In this document: piece by piece, positions 1 to 6,626 of the stretch
Layout: each line of letters begins with the position of its first letter
Numbering within the stretch: the stretch's first letter is position 1
From: a virus
IMG/VR virus record: IMGVR_UViG_3300033148_003551
Location: 1 to 28,774 of that record
DNA length: 28,774 nucleotides
Strand: one strand, 5' to 3'
Translations under genes and position numbers: made by a program
The notes under the pieces: generated by a model
Database searches by the model: none
Told to the model about the DNA's origin: nothing
What the model saw: only the letters and a program-made list of their open reading frames with translations

Positions 1-408
1 CTTCTGAATTTGGCCTTGCATGTTTCACAGTGGAGCAAAGACCCACGGACAGGAGTGGGGTGTGTGATTGCAAACGGGAAGCGAGATATTGACCTTGGGT
101 ATAATGGATTTCCTGAAGGCATTGCTGACTTGAAAGACAGGCTCAACGATTACGATTTAAAGCACAAGCTGATAATCCATGCGGAACAAAATGCAATGGA
201 TAATTCAAAACGGGATTTGGTGGGACGGAGTTTGTATGTCACCTACCCACCTTGCATCAATTGCACCATGAGCATCATCAGCAGGAAATTGGGAAGGGTG
301 GTAACCATACAATCCTCCCCTGAGAAAATGGAAAAGCATCATGTGAATATCGAGCTATCGAAAGAACTATTCACTGAGGCAAATATTCGATTCGACATTT
401 TTAAATAA
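1..408 (+). CDS. dCMP/cytidine deaminase family protein, 5'-truncated by window edge
   Basis: Zinc-dependent deaminase of the dCMP deaminase (ComEB/Dcd-like) type, expected to convert dCMP to dUMP and so feed dTTP synthesis for phage DNA replication. The zinc-site motif His-Ala-Glu (HAEQNA) and the later P-P-C-x-x-C motif (PPCINC) are both present with normal spacing, and the N-terminal stretch (GVGCVIANGK, then LGYNGFP) matches the family core. The reading frame is open to base 1. The first possible start in the window (TTG at 10) would cut into the conserved first strand, so the true start is almost certainly upstream. It is followed after 12 nt by a gene with a strong AGGAGG site. Confident on family; substrate (dCMP rather than another cytosine compound) is inferred from the phage setting. 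Confidence 0.85.
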   Translation, partial: LLNLALHVSQWSKDPRTGVGCVIANGKRDIDLGYNGFPEGIADLKDRLNDYDLKHKLIIHAEQNAMDNSKRDLVGRSLYVTYPPCINCTMSIISRKLGRVVTIQSSPEKMEKHHVNIELSKELFTEANIRFDIFK

Positions 409-420
409 CTAGGAGGTTGT

Positions 421-1446
421 ATGTTTAAATCAAAATTAGCAGATACAAAAACCCTGTTGGGTGAATCCATTCGTGGAATCCTTCGGGGGTATTGTCAGAT
501 CAGATATGCGAGGACTGACATCAAAGAAATGTTCACAGGGAATATGTTTCAGGATGATCCGTTTCTTCTTTACATGGGGGAACAGAATATGTTTCTTGAA
601 ACCAAGAATCCCCCTGTCATAGATTTTCAAATGGACATCGTGAATATTCTGAAGGCACTGGATACCGATGAGAAGTATGCTGACTTTGTTGCTACGGTCA
701 CTGATGAGTTGCTTCACGGGGATGAGCTTGGTCTTCCCTTCGAAGATTTCATTCTATGCTCTGGTGATGTTCAGGTTTATGAGTACCCCCAACAGGATCA
801 AGTCTTGGTTCGGGTGACGGACATTACAAAGGAATGGAATGTGGATTGGGCAAAAGTCCAATACAAGCGGGTGGTGGAAATCGGAATGTATGCTTTGCAG
901 AAGGAACCGGAAAATGACATGGTTCGGTACTACGCTCCGTCAATGGCTCCCCTGCAATTGTTCACTCACGAAGATGGGGAACGGCATCACCAACGGTTGA
1001 AATTTGATAAGACCATTGAAGGCTTCTTGTTCCCGAATCAATCTGCTGAGTCTGCTGACGATTGGGAAAAGACTCATGCAGCAATGTGCATGTTTGTAGT
1101 TGGCTCCTTCATGTTCATGTATAAGCATCAGCGAATCAGCTACGATGTCATTGAACCTCCCAAGGGTCTGAATCGGAATCGAAGACGGAAGAACAAGGAA
1201 CCTTATGAGCGGTACTTTGTTTCGAGACTTGGTGACTACACTTCCAAAACTTATTCAGAGTCGAAGGAGTCAACCGGAAAAAGAGAGGGGGGTGTTGCCC
1301 TTCATATCAGGAGAGGTCATTGGAGACTGAAGATGAATCACAGGAAGCTCCCTGTGGAGAAGCAGGAGAAGATTTTTATTCAGGCAACTGTTGCGGGTGA
1401 CCCCCTCGTTATGGAATCATCATCAGGGACTATGAGAGTGATCTGA
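421..1446 (+). CDS. conserved phage-type protein of unknown function (341 aa)
   Basis: Start is the ATG at 421 preceded by AGGAGG at 411-416. The protein is mostly soluble, with no signal peptide or membrane segment. Residues about 235-280 are rich in Arg/Lys (GLNRNRRRKNK). The C-terminal 50 residues hold a pattern HIRRGHWR followed by a short strand region with FIQATVAGD, which I recall as a recurring C-terminal module in uncharacterised phage proteins; no catalytic motif is evident. It lies between the deaminase and two small ORFs, and its stop overlaps the ATG of the next short ORF (TGATG). Function not assigned. Confidence 0.8.
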   Translation: MFKSKLADTKTLLGESIRGILRGYCQIRYARTDIKEMFTGNMFQDDPFLLYMGEQNMFLETKNPPVIDFQMDIVNILKALDTDEKYADFVATVTDELLHGDELGLPFEDFILCSGDVQVYEYPQQDQVLVRVTDITKEWNVDWAKVQYKRVVEIGMYALQKEPENDMVRYYAPSMAPLQLFTHEDGERHHQRLKFDKTIEGFLFPNQSAESADDWEKTHAAMCMFVVGSFMFMYKHQRISYDVIEPPKGLNRNRRRKNKEPYERYFVSRLGDYTSKTYSESKESTGKREGGVALHIRRGHWRLKMNHRKLPVEKQEKIFIQATVAGDPLVMESSSGTMRVI

Positions 1447-1529
1447 TGCATGGTGAAGAGGTGACCCCTGAGAAGATGAAGACGGTACTGCGGGAAATGC
1501 ACACGGAGAGGGCTTCCCATGATCGATAA
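1446..1529 (+). CDS. possible small ORF, 27 aa, translationally coupled
   Basis: ATG at 1446 overlaps the TGA stop of the preceding gene (TGATG), a typical coupling arrangement. The peptide is very polar (MHGEEVTPEKMKTVLREMH, then TERASHDR) and could form one helix. The next candidate ORF starts inside its 3' end at 1519. Without homologues this is weak; it may only be a bridge between genes. Confidence 0.35.
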   Translation: MHGEEVTPEKMKTVLREMHTERASHDR

Positions 1530-1722
1530 GACTTGGGTAATTATCAGCAGGGTGGAAGCCTTGACCCAAATCAGAAGGTGGGGCAGCAAGCCTTTGCGGT
1601 ACTCCTGCTCCCATTACAAATATTTCAGTACCCACAATCATCCGTTGATTAAACATGACAGCAGGAAAAATGAGTTCTTCGGGAATGAGGACTACCGAAA
1701 TTTAGTTTCACAAACTGGTTGA
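1519..1722 (+). CDS. hypothetical protein (67 aa)
   Basis: Small basic protein that starts 11 nt before the end of the preceding 27-aa ORF, with a GAGAGG stretch at 1507-1512 that could serve as ribosome binding site. The C-terminal half is polar with several His residues. No family recognised. It fills the gap between the 341-aa gene and the promoter region of the PPDK-like gene, and its stop overlaps the putative -35 box at 1719. It could be spurious. Confidence 0.45.
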   Translation: MIDKTWVIISRVEALTQIRRWGSKPLRYSCSHYKYFSTHNHPLIKHDSRKNEFFGNEDYRNLVSQTG

Positions 1723-1747
1723 CAAATATTAATCCATGAACTAAGCT
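1719..1747 (+). promoter_or_regulatory. candidate sigma70-type promoter for PPDK-like gene
   Basis: A consensus -35 hexamer TTGACA (1719-1724) is followed after 17 nt by TAAGCT (1742-1747), which keeps the critical T1, A2 and T6 of a -10 box. About 34 nt further on begins the PPDK-like gene, with the strong AGGAGGT site at 1770-1776. It does not resemble the four repeated promoters described below, so this gene may have separate control. Prediction only. Confidence 0.45.
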
Positions 1748-1780
1748 CTTTATATATCACTGATCACTCAGGAGGTGGAT

Positions 1781-1849
1781 GTGAAATTAGTACGCAACTT
1801 TACAGGTAAAATAGCAGTGGGGGCAAAGGACATAACCTTATCAAAATGA
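1781..1849 (+). CDS. N-terminal fragment of the PPDK-like protein, out of frame with the main ORF
   Basis: A GTG at 1781, just after the AGGAGGT site at 1770-1776, opens a 22-codon frame that ends at TGA 1847-1849. Its last residues (GAKDITLSK) align with the conserved PPDK N-terminus (GGKGANLAE), including the Lys equivalent to ATP-binding Lys22 of Clostridium symbiosum PPDK. The conserved Met that comes next in the family is the ATG at 1846, which begins the main 609-aa frame. The two frames meet at AAAATGA; one extra A there would fuse them. The fragment therefore belongs to the PPDK-like gene, joined by -1 slippage, reinitiation at ATGA, or a one-base sequence error. Confidence 0.7.
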   Translation: MKLVRNFTGKIAVGAKDITLSK

Positions 1850-3675
1850 AACTTGATGGTCTCAATGTACCGTCTGGTTTAGTTGTGCCTACTGAGGTTT
1901 GTAATGCCTACAGGACTGCAACTGCAATCGGACAGGATGAGATTCTGAATCAAGTCATTGAAGCTGTCATGATAGAGCTTGAAGCGAATGTTTACCCAGA
2001 AGCAAACTCAAGGCTTCTGTCAGTTCGTTCAGGTGCTCCCGTGTCAATGCCGGGTATGATGGACACCATTTTAAATGTCGGGGCAGGTTATGAAGATGAC
2101 GGTCTTGCTCCCAAGCTCAAGAAAGATTGCCGTAGACGTTTCGTTGAAATGTATGCTTCGGTTGTCATGGGTCACACCAAGAAAATTGAGAATCCTGTTG
2201 AGTGGATGAAGTCAATCAAGAAGCACATCCCTGAAGTTCGGGATGTCATCAAGAATTCTATCAAGGCAGTTTGGGATTCCTTTGATAACGAAAGAGCGGT
2301 TCACTATCGCAAGATGAACAGCATCCCTAATGACATGGGAACTGCTGTTGTCATTCAGAGCATGGTGTTCGGAAACTATAATTCCAAGTCTGGTTCTGGT
2401 GTCATGTTTACTCGCAACCCTTCAACGGGTGAGAAGCGAGTGTTCGGAGAATTCCTGACCAATTGTCAGGGTGAAGATGTTGTTGCGGGTACTACTACTG
2501 CTCCCCCGATTTCTGATATGCAGAAGACTGCGGGTTTCAAAAACCTTTACAAGCAACTGATCAAAATCGGTGAGAAGCTTGAAAAGAAAAACAAGGATAT
2601 GCAGGACATTGAATTTACTATTGAGAACGGTGAGCTTTTCATTCTCCAAACTCGCAACGGTAATCGTTCTGCTTACGCTGAAATCAGGATTGCTCTTGAC
2701 CTCCTTGATGAAGGTCTGATTGATGAGCTTGGTGATCGAGTAAACGAAGGGACTTTTATGAAGCTTCGTGTTCCTACTCTCCCCGAAGATTTCAACCTGA
2801 CTCCTGCTGCAAAGGGAATCGGTTCCGGTGGATATTTCGCAACTGGTAAAGTTGCCTTTGGTAAGGATGAAGTTATGAATGCAACTGAGCCTTGTGTTTT
2901 GGTTGCTGAAGAAACTACCCCCGATGATATCAAGGCAATGGAAAAGGCTGAAGGAATCCTGACCTATAAAGGTGGGGCAACTTCTCACGCTGCTGTTGTT
3001 GCTCGTGGAATGAACAAGCCTTGTGTTGTCGGTTGTGCTGACAGTGCAAACCAGTCCATGAACTATGTTTTGATCGATGGTCAAACTGGTAAGGTTTGGT
3101 TTTCTGATGAAGCTTTTGATCTGGAATTTAACACCAACATTCCGGTTGAACTTTTGGGTGACTTGTTTGAAGTCGCGATTACTGAAAGCGATTGGATCAA
3201 GGTTGAAAATTATGACGAAGCTCTGAGCCTTGAAGATTACATTTACAAAATCGGTGTTCCGGTTCATGACCTGACTGGTGATGAGTTGGCTGATCTGGCT
3301 GATCGTTTTGACAAAGTTATTTTGTTGAACCCTGAACGTAAAGATCGAGTCAGTGACTTTCTGGGTAATGCGAATCCTGAAGAAATGGATAACGCTAGAA
3401 AACTGGATGAAGTGATTTGTAATAATCCTGCAATGACCAACGTGTTTTTTGATTCAGGAAACTGGATCACTGACCAAGTTGCCAAGCCTTATAAAACTAT
3501 GGCTGATGTTATGAACCCTGATTTTATCGGCTACATTGAAAAGGGTTTTGTTGAGAACATCATGGGTGATCAAGAGACTTTTGAAAAGATCAGTGAGCAA
3601 CTTGGACTTCATGCACGGGTTGTTGATATGGAAAGTGCTCTTGGACTTCTCGAAAAGAGGATTAACATAGGGTAG
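1846..3675 (+). CDS. pyruvate phosphate dikinase-like protein lacking the PEP/pyruvate barrel
   Basis: Strong similarity to the N-terminal and central domains of PPDK, which phosphorylates a His using ATP and phosphate and passes the phosphate to pyruvate. Visible motifs: SVRSGAPVSMPGMMDT at residues 59-74, SGVMFTRNPSTGE near 184-196, DIEFTIE at 254-260, LQTRNGNR at 267-274 (ATP-grasp), and the phosphohistidine loop GGATSHAAVVARGM with His381. Usual PPDK is about 870-900 aa; here the roughly 350-aa C-terminal PEP/pyruvate TIM barrel is absent and is replaced by about 190 residues (420-609) that I do not recognise. The true N-terminus is encoded in another frame at 1781-1849; ATG 1846 has no ribosome binding site of its own. 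It probably autophosphorylates from ATP, but the acceptor is unknown. Rifampicin phosphotransferase is a related family but fits the motifs less well. Confidence 0.88.
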   Translation: MKLDGLNVPSGLVVPTEVCNAYRTATAIGQDEILNQVIEAVMIELEANVYPEANSRLLSVRSGAPVSMPGMMDTILNVGAGYEDDGLAPKLKKDCRRRFVEMYASVVMGHTKKIENPVEWMKSIKKHIPEVRDVIKNSIKAVWDSFDNERAVHYRKMNSIPNDMGTAVVIQSMVFGNYNSKSGSGVMFTRNPSTGEKRVFGEFLTNCQGEDVVAGTTTAPPISDMQKTAGFKNLYKQLIKIGEKLEKKNKDMQDIEFTIENGELFILQTRNGNRSAYAEIRIALDLLDEGLIDELGDRVNEGTFMKLRVPTLPEDFNLTPAAKGIGSGGYFATGKVAFGKDEVMNATEPCVLVAEETTPDDIKAMEKAEGILTYKGGATSHAAVVARGMNKPCVVGCADSANQSMNYVLIDGQTGKVWFSDEAFDLEFNTNIPVELLGDLFEVAITESDWIKVENYDEALSLEDYIYKIGVPVHDLTGDELADLADRFDKVILLNPERKDRVSDFLGNANPEEMDNARKLDEVICNNPAMTNVFFDSGNWITDQVAKPYKTMADVMNPDFIGYIEKGFVENIMGDQETFEKISEQLGLHARVVDMESALGLLEKRINIG

Positions 3676-3681
3676 ACTCCG

Positions 3682-4107
3682 ATGCTGATTCCATTACTCA
3701 AAATGCTTATGTCTTTGATCTGCCCCAAATGCGGGGGATTCTCATGGCTGAAAGAAGAAGCCGATACAGTAATTCAGATGTGCGTTTGTGGTCTGAATAA
3801 ATTTGTATACCTTAAATCAGGGAATCAAACTTTCACAAGGGTTCCAGTAAAAGCGAGTACAGTTGTCCTCCCCGCAAGGGGAAGCCAGTTGTCTCAAGTT
3901 CTAGGCTGCTTGATTATCTTGGGGGAATTAACCTCTCAGCAGATAGCAGTTCAACTCAGTATCACGGTAGACAAAGCCACAACAAATTTGTCTGTCCTTC
4001 GTTCACGGGGGTTGATACATACCCTTGAAGATCGAAAGGGAAGACTAGGAGGTTCGTTATGGGAAGTCTATGCAGTGGTCACAAAGAAATGGTATCGAGG
4101 AAAATAA
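3682..4107 (+). CDS. zinc-ribbon plus winged-helix DNA-binding protein (putative regulator)
   Basis: The N-terminal part carries two Cys pairs, CPKC at residues 14-17 and CVC at 34-36, a zinc-ribbon layout. Residues about 68-141 read as a winged helix: a helix, then LTSQQIAVQLSITVDKAT as helix-turn-helix, a recognition helix with LRSRGLIHTL, and a charged wing. This suggests a small transcription factor or nucleic-acid-binding protein. It lies 6 nt after the PPDK-like gene and one base before the CsrA-like start, so it is in the same transcript. The start is uncertain: Met8 and Met10 are alternatives and the upstream ribosome site is weak. Confidence 0.7.
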   Translation: MLIPLLKMLMSLICPKCGGFSWLKEEADTVIQMCVCGLNKFVYLKSGNQTFTRVPVKASTVVLPARGSQLSQVLGCLIILGELTSQQIAVQLSITVDKATTNLSVLRSRGLIHTLEDRKGRLGGSLWEVYAVVTKKWYRGK

Positions 4108-4108
4108 A

Positions 4109-4399
4109 ATGGCACTTGTATTAGGAATGAATCTTGAAAAAGATAATGAGATTTGGTTGGATAATCTGAAGATTACTCTTGACCGAATCATGAACCCCAA
4201 TGAAACAGCTATCACAGTTCACGGGAAATACATGACAGAAAAGAAAGTGATCAACACCAAAGGAATGACCCATGTGACTACCTCCCCTGTTGTGGGGATG
4301 ATGTTGGGAACTGATACAAATGTTGATGGGTTCTGTCGGGTACTGGTTGAAGCTCCCCGAAAGGTTAAGGTAGATCGTGGGGCAAAGAGAAAAGGCTAA
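4109..4399 (+). CDS. CsrA-like RNA-binding protein with a central insertion (96 aa)
   Basis: The first 28 residues (MALVLGMNLEKDNEIWLDNL then KITLDRI) line up with the CsrA start (MLVL-R---GE-I-IGD-ItVtVl), and the end (CRVLVEAPRKVKVDR) lines up with its fourth and fifth strands (VRIGIEAPRDVKVxR). Between them about 45 residues replace the usual short turn. CsrA binds GGA motifs in mRNA leaders and controls translation; a phage homologue could act on phage or host messages. I chose ATG 4109 over an in-frame ATG at 4070 because it has GAGG at 4097-4100 and gives the CsrA-like N-terminus. It overlaps the next gene at TAATG. Remote similarity, seen by pattern only. Confidence 0.6.
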   Translation: MALVLGMNLEKDNEIWLDNLKITLDRIMNPNETAITVHGKYMTEKKVINTKGMTHVTTSPVVGMMLGTDTNVDGFCRVLVEAPRKVKVDRGAKRKG

Positions 4400-4875
4400 T
4401 GCTTTATAAATTCAGCCAAGGAGCCAAAGAAGATTTGTTGGCTTTGCAAAGTGAATATTCGTTTGCGGATATCATAGGCTTTTTGAAAACTGGTGTGAGT
4501 GTTAAAGGACAAATCAAACACAACCATCTGCTGATTAAAGCCAAGGGTGGAACTGTCATGGCTGTGACATTTGACCACCTACCAAAACCCGCAAGGTACT
4601 ACAATTTCAAATGTGTAGTTTGTTGGGACTCTCACAAAATTCAGGTGGGTGACCAATGTAATTTTTGCGGGGGGGAAGGATGCTCTGAATGTCAGAGCGG
4701 ATTAATTTTTAAAACCATAGCCTGTCCAAACTGCACAGGCAAACAGACACTAGGGGATAGTGATGAATGGATCAATAGAAGTAAAATTGAACGGGCGCAA
4801 AGTCACGGTAATGGGAGGCCCATACCGAGACAGACCCAAAGGAATCAGAGGCGTAAAACTAGCCAAAGAAATTAA
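4399..4875 (+). CDS. DnaJ-type zinc-finger protein, 158 aa
   Basis: Starts at TAATG overlapping the CsrA-like gene. The N-terminal 65 residues are unrecognised. Residues about 71-113 hold four CxxC pairs (CVVC, CNFC, CSEC, CPNC) with GGEG and QSG turns, the layout of the DnaJ cysteine-rich domain that binds two zinc ions. There is no J-domain. Such stand-alone fingers occur in phage and may aid protein folding or bind nucleic acids. The last 39 residues, after the finger, overlap the start of the phosphatase gene in a different frame and are Arg/Gln-rich, so they are constrained by the overlap and may not be functional. Confidence 0.72.
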   Translation: MLYKFSQGAKEDLLALQSEYSFADIIGFLKTGVSVKGQIKHNHLLIKAKGGTVMAVTFDHLPKPARYYNFKCVVCWDSHKIQVGDQCNFCGGEGCSECQSGLIFKTIACPNCTGKQTLGDSDEWINRSKIERAQSHGNGRPIPRQTQRNQRRKTSQRN

Positions 4876-5302
4876 TGCTGCTGCGGATGTCGTTCTTGAT
4901 ATTCCTGACTTCGGTGTTCCTCGCATGGATGCCTTGAATGACCCCCTGTACAAAGCTCTTCGGATTCTAGAAGAAGACGGAGTGATCTATGTGGGCTGCA
5001 TGGGGGGCATTGGCAGGACAGGAATGTTCATGGCTCTGCTGATCAAGTGTCTTGGTTCATTGGCTTACCACAGAGCACGAGCGTCCTTGTGGGGTAGGAT
5101 CAAGATGAAGTTCGGGAACTACCCTGCCAATCTGGACATTGCTAAGCAGTGCGCCTATCCGATTGAGTATGTGCGGGAGCATTACCTTGGACATGCCATT
5201 GAAACAGAATCACAGGAACAGCTTATTGCTGACTTCAGTGCTGACGATTTGATCAAGGTGCGGGGCATTCGCCGGGCTATCCTGAAGAGTCTTGAAGATT
5301 GA
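4763..5302 (+). CDS. tyrosine/dual-specificity protein phosphatase, first copy
   Basis: Contains the cysteine phosphatase P-loop CMGGIGRTG (C79-X5-R85-T) preceded by hydrophobic strand VIYVG, and an upstream Asp-containing loop (LDIPDFG) that could supply the general acid. At 179 aa it is in the usual size range for small phosphatases. It should remove phosphate from Tyr/Ser/Thr or from another phosphorylated substrate in the cytoplasm. Start ATG 4763 follows GGGG at 4753-4756; GTG 4760 is an alternative. The gene overlaps the preceding zinc-finger gene by 113 nt. The last 25 residues (LIKVRGIRRAILKSLE) may form a helix-hairpin-like tail. A second phosphatase lies at 6627-7295. Confidence 0.8.
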   Translation: MNGSIEVKLNGRKVTVMGGPYRDRPKGIRGVKLAKEINAAADVVLDIPDFGVPRMDALNDPLYKALRILEEDGVIYVGCMGGIGRTGMFMALLIKCLGSLAYHRARASLWGRIKMKFGNYPANLDIAKQCAYPIEYVREHYLGHAIETESQEQLIADFSADDLIKVRGIRRAILKSLED

Positions 5303-5319
5303 TTGATCTTAGTATCAAA
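5303..5319. repeat. interrupted palindrome TTTGAYCTTAGTATCAAA, copy 1
   Basis: The motif begins right after the phosphatase stop codon and lies just upstream of promoter cassette A. TTGAT and ATCAA can pair around a six-base loop CTTAGT. The same sequence occurs at 12794-12811, 17381-17398 and 23634-23651, and a one-base variant at 9095-9112. Confidence 0.7.
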
Positions 5320-5327
5320 AATAAGTT

Positions 5328-5396
5328 GAAAATAGTTCAACATTTATTTGTCAATGTGCTATGCTTGTAGGACTTAAACAAAACACGAGCAGAAAC
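5328..5396 (+). promoter_or_regulatory. repeated promoter-leader cassette, copy A
   Basis: Shares with three other sites the blocks GAAAATAGTTCAACATT, TATTTGTCAA, an extended -10 (TGC-TATGCT, 5360-5365) and a leader ACTTAAACA-AACACG. It precedes the ATG at 5397. The -10 here differs by one base (TATGCT) from the TATACT of the other copies, so it may be somewhat weaker. Confidence 0.75.
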
Positions 5397-5591
5397 ATGA
5401 ACGTACAAGACATTGAAAAGAACTACATTGCGAAAGGTGATTACATCGATGATGATGGTGAGTTTCGCATGATCAAGGATTTCGAAATTTACTCTGACAC
5501 TCAAGCCACGGTTTGTTTGACTGATGGTGGAGTGATGAGCATCCAAGAAATTAAGTCAGACATGATTTTTCTTGAATCAGAAATTTATTAA
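5397..5591 (+). CDS. hypothetical small acidic protein (64 aa)
   Basis: I place the start at ATG 5397, directly after the conserved leader of promoter cassette A, as in the other cassettes; an in-frame upstream ATG at 5361 falls inside the promoter's -10 box and is not credible. The product is acidic, with a predicted beta-rich middle (FRMIKDFEIYSDTQATVCL). No family recognised. It is the first gene of the unit that continues into the 335-aa gene and the second phosphatase. Confidence 0.65.
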   Translation: MNVQDIEKNYIAKGDYIDDDGEFRMIKDFEIYSDTQATVCLTDGGVMSIQEIKSDMIFLESEIY

Positions 5592-5617
5592 ACGAACACA
5601 ACTAGGAGGTTGCAGAA

Positions 5618-6625
5618 GTGAATCTTAAAGACTTAAAAAAATCCATGTTGTTCAAAGCCTGTGCTTATGACAGGGAGCCAATCAACATGGAGAAATTCAT
5701 TGAGGTAAATAATGCTTCAATGATTTGTCCTGAGTCTGACCTGATCCGATTTTATTTGGGTGCTCATATTCTGGGTGCTGTAGAAAATAAATTTGGAATT
5801 GAAGCGGAGCTTTCTGAAGCTGTTGCGGGGTTGGTTGAATATCATCATAGTGCAATGGAAGAAGTATTTTTTCGAATCTTCACTTACATCATGCTTATCT
5901 CAATGGGCGAATCCAGACACGGACACAACAGTTCAAAACTGGAATTAATTTCTCAGAAGTTTGGTTTGGATGTTACGAACTACGCAACCATAATCACCAA
6001 GAGTTCAGGCAGGAGCGGAGCACGAAAAGAATTTTTACAATCTGATCGTGACGTTCTGAACTTCATGGAATATTGTGACTGGATGTTTATTGATTGTTTC
6101 TCCGGTGGTTCCTACGGTGGGCCGAAATGGAAAGTCATCAGCAACAAAGCAACCCAAGTTTTGAACGGGGAAATTTCTCCCTTCACGATGGTTGATGTTG
6201 CGTGGGCTTTGGTTCACAACACTGGAAGCATCTTCAACAAGAACACAATTTATAGTTCGGAATATTCTACTGACGGTCTGACTCAGTTGCTTGACATGCA
6301 AAGGGGTGGAGCAATTCCTTCACTGATCAAACATTTTGATTTGTATAACGTGGCTTCAGGTTGGAACGTGAACAAAAAATTCCTGACTGAATTTGAGGCT
6401 TTCGTTGATAAAGCTTCTGAGACTCTGGGTGAAGACCTTGCTGCTTTCGTTCCTCTCTATGAGGTTGCCGAAGCAGGAGCCTTGAGCCACACAATCAAGA
6501 GCCAATTGTTGAGCAGTTCGGAAAATGCTGAAGCTACTCCCTTGGATGGTGGACTGTCTTTCAACGGGGAGATTTTTGATCTAGGTGTTGTCTCTATTCC
6601 CAAGATGAAAAGAGGGGTAGCGTAA
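5618..6625 (+). CDS. unrecognised phage protein (335 aa)
   Basis: GTG start at 5618, chosen because CTAGGAGG (5603-5610) sits just upstream; the same sequence ACTAGGAGGTTG precedes the gene at 421. The protein appears largely helical, with a hydrophobic central segment (residues 83-95, VFFRIFTYIMLIS) that looks like a buried helix rather than a membrane span. His pairs (EYHH near 74-77, RHGHN near 99-103) could bind metal, but I see no known motif. It ends one base before the second phosphatase, so they are probably co-translated. Function unknown. Confidence 0.8.
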   Translation: MNLKDLKKSMLFKACAYDREPINMEKFIEVNNASMICPESDLIRFYLGAHILGAVENKFGIEAELSEAVAGLVEYHHSAMEEVFFRIFTYIMLISMGESRHGHNSSKLELISQKFGLDVTNYATIITKSSGRSGARKEFLQSDRDVLNFMEYCDWMFIDCFSGGSYGGPKWKVISNKATQVLNGEISPFTMVDVAWALVHNTGSIFNKNTIYSSEYSTDGLTQLLDMQRGGAIPSLIKHFDLYNVASGWNVNKKFLTEFEAFVDKASETLGEDLAAFVPLYEVAEAGALSHTIKSQLLSSSENAEATPLDGGLSFNGEIFDLGVVSIPKMKRGVA

Positions 6626-6626
6626 A

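Noticed and set aside
1447-1518. Joining the 67-aa ORF (1519) to the 341-aa gene as one broken gene
   Set aside because: They share a frame but the gap has two stops (1444-1446 and 1462-1464) and no family link was visible.
2422-3267. 281-codon open frame on the - strand opposite the PPDK-like gene
   Set aside because: It mirrors a gene with strong family motifs on the + strand, has no ribosome site, and its translation has no recognisable domain.
4070-4108. Upstream ATG at 4070 as start of the CsrA-like gene
   Set aside because: It lies inside the preceding gene and adds 13 residues before the CsrA-like N-terminus, while ATG 4109 has a GAGG site.
5361-5396. ATG at 5361 as start of the small gene after cassette A
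   Set aside because: It falls within the -10 box of the conserved promoter, so it would not be in the mRNA.
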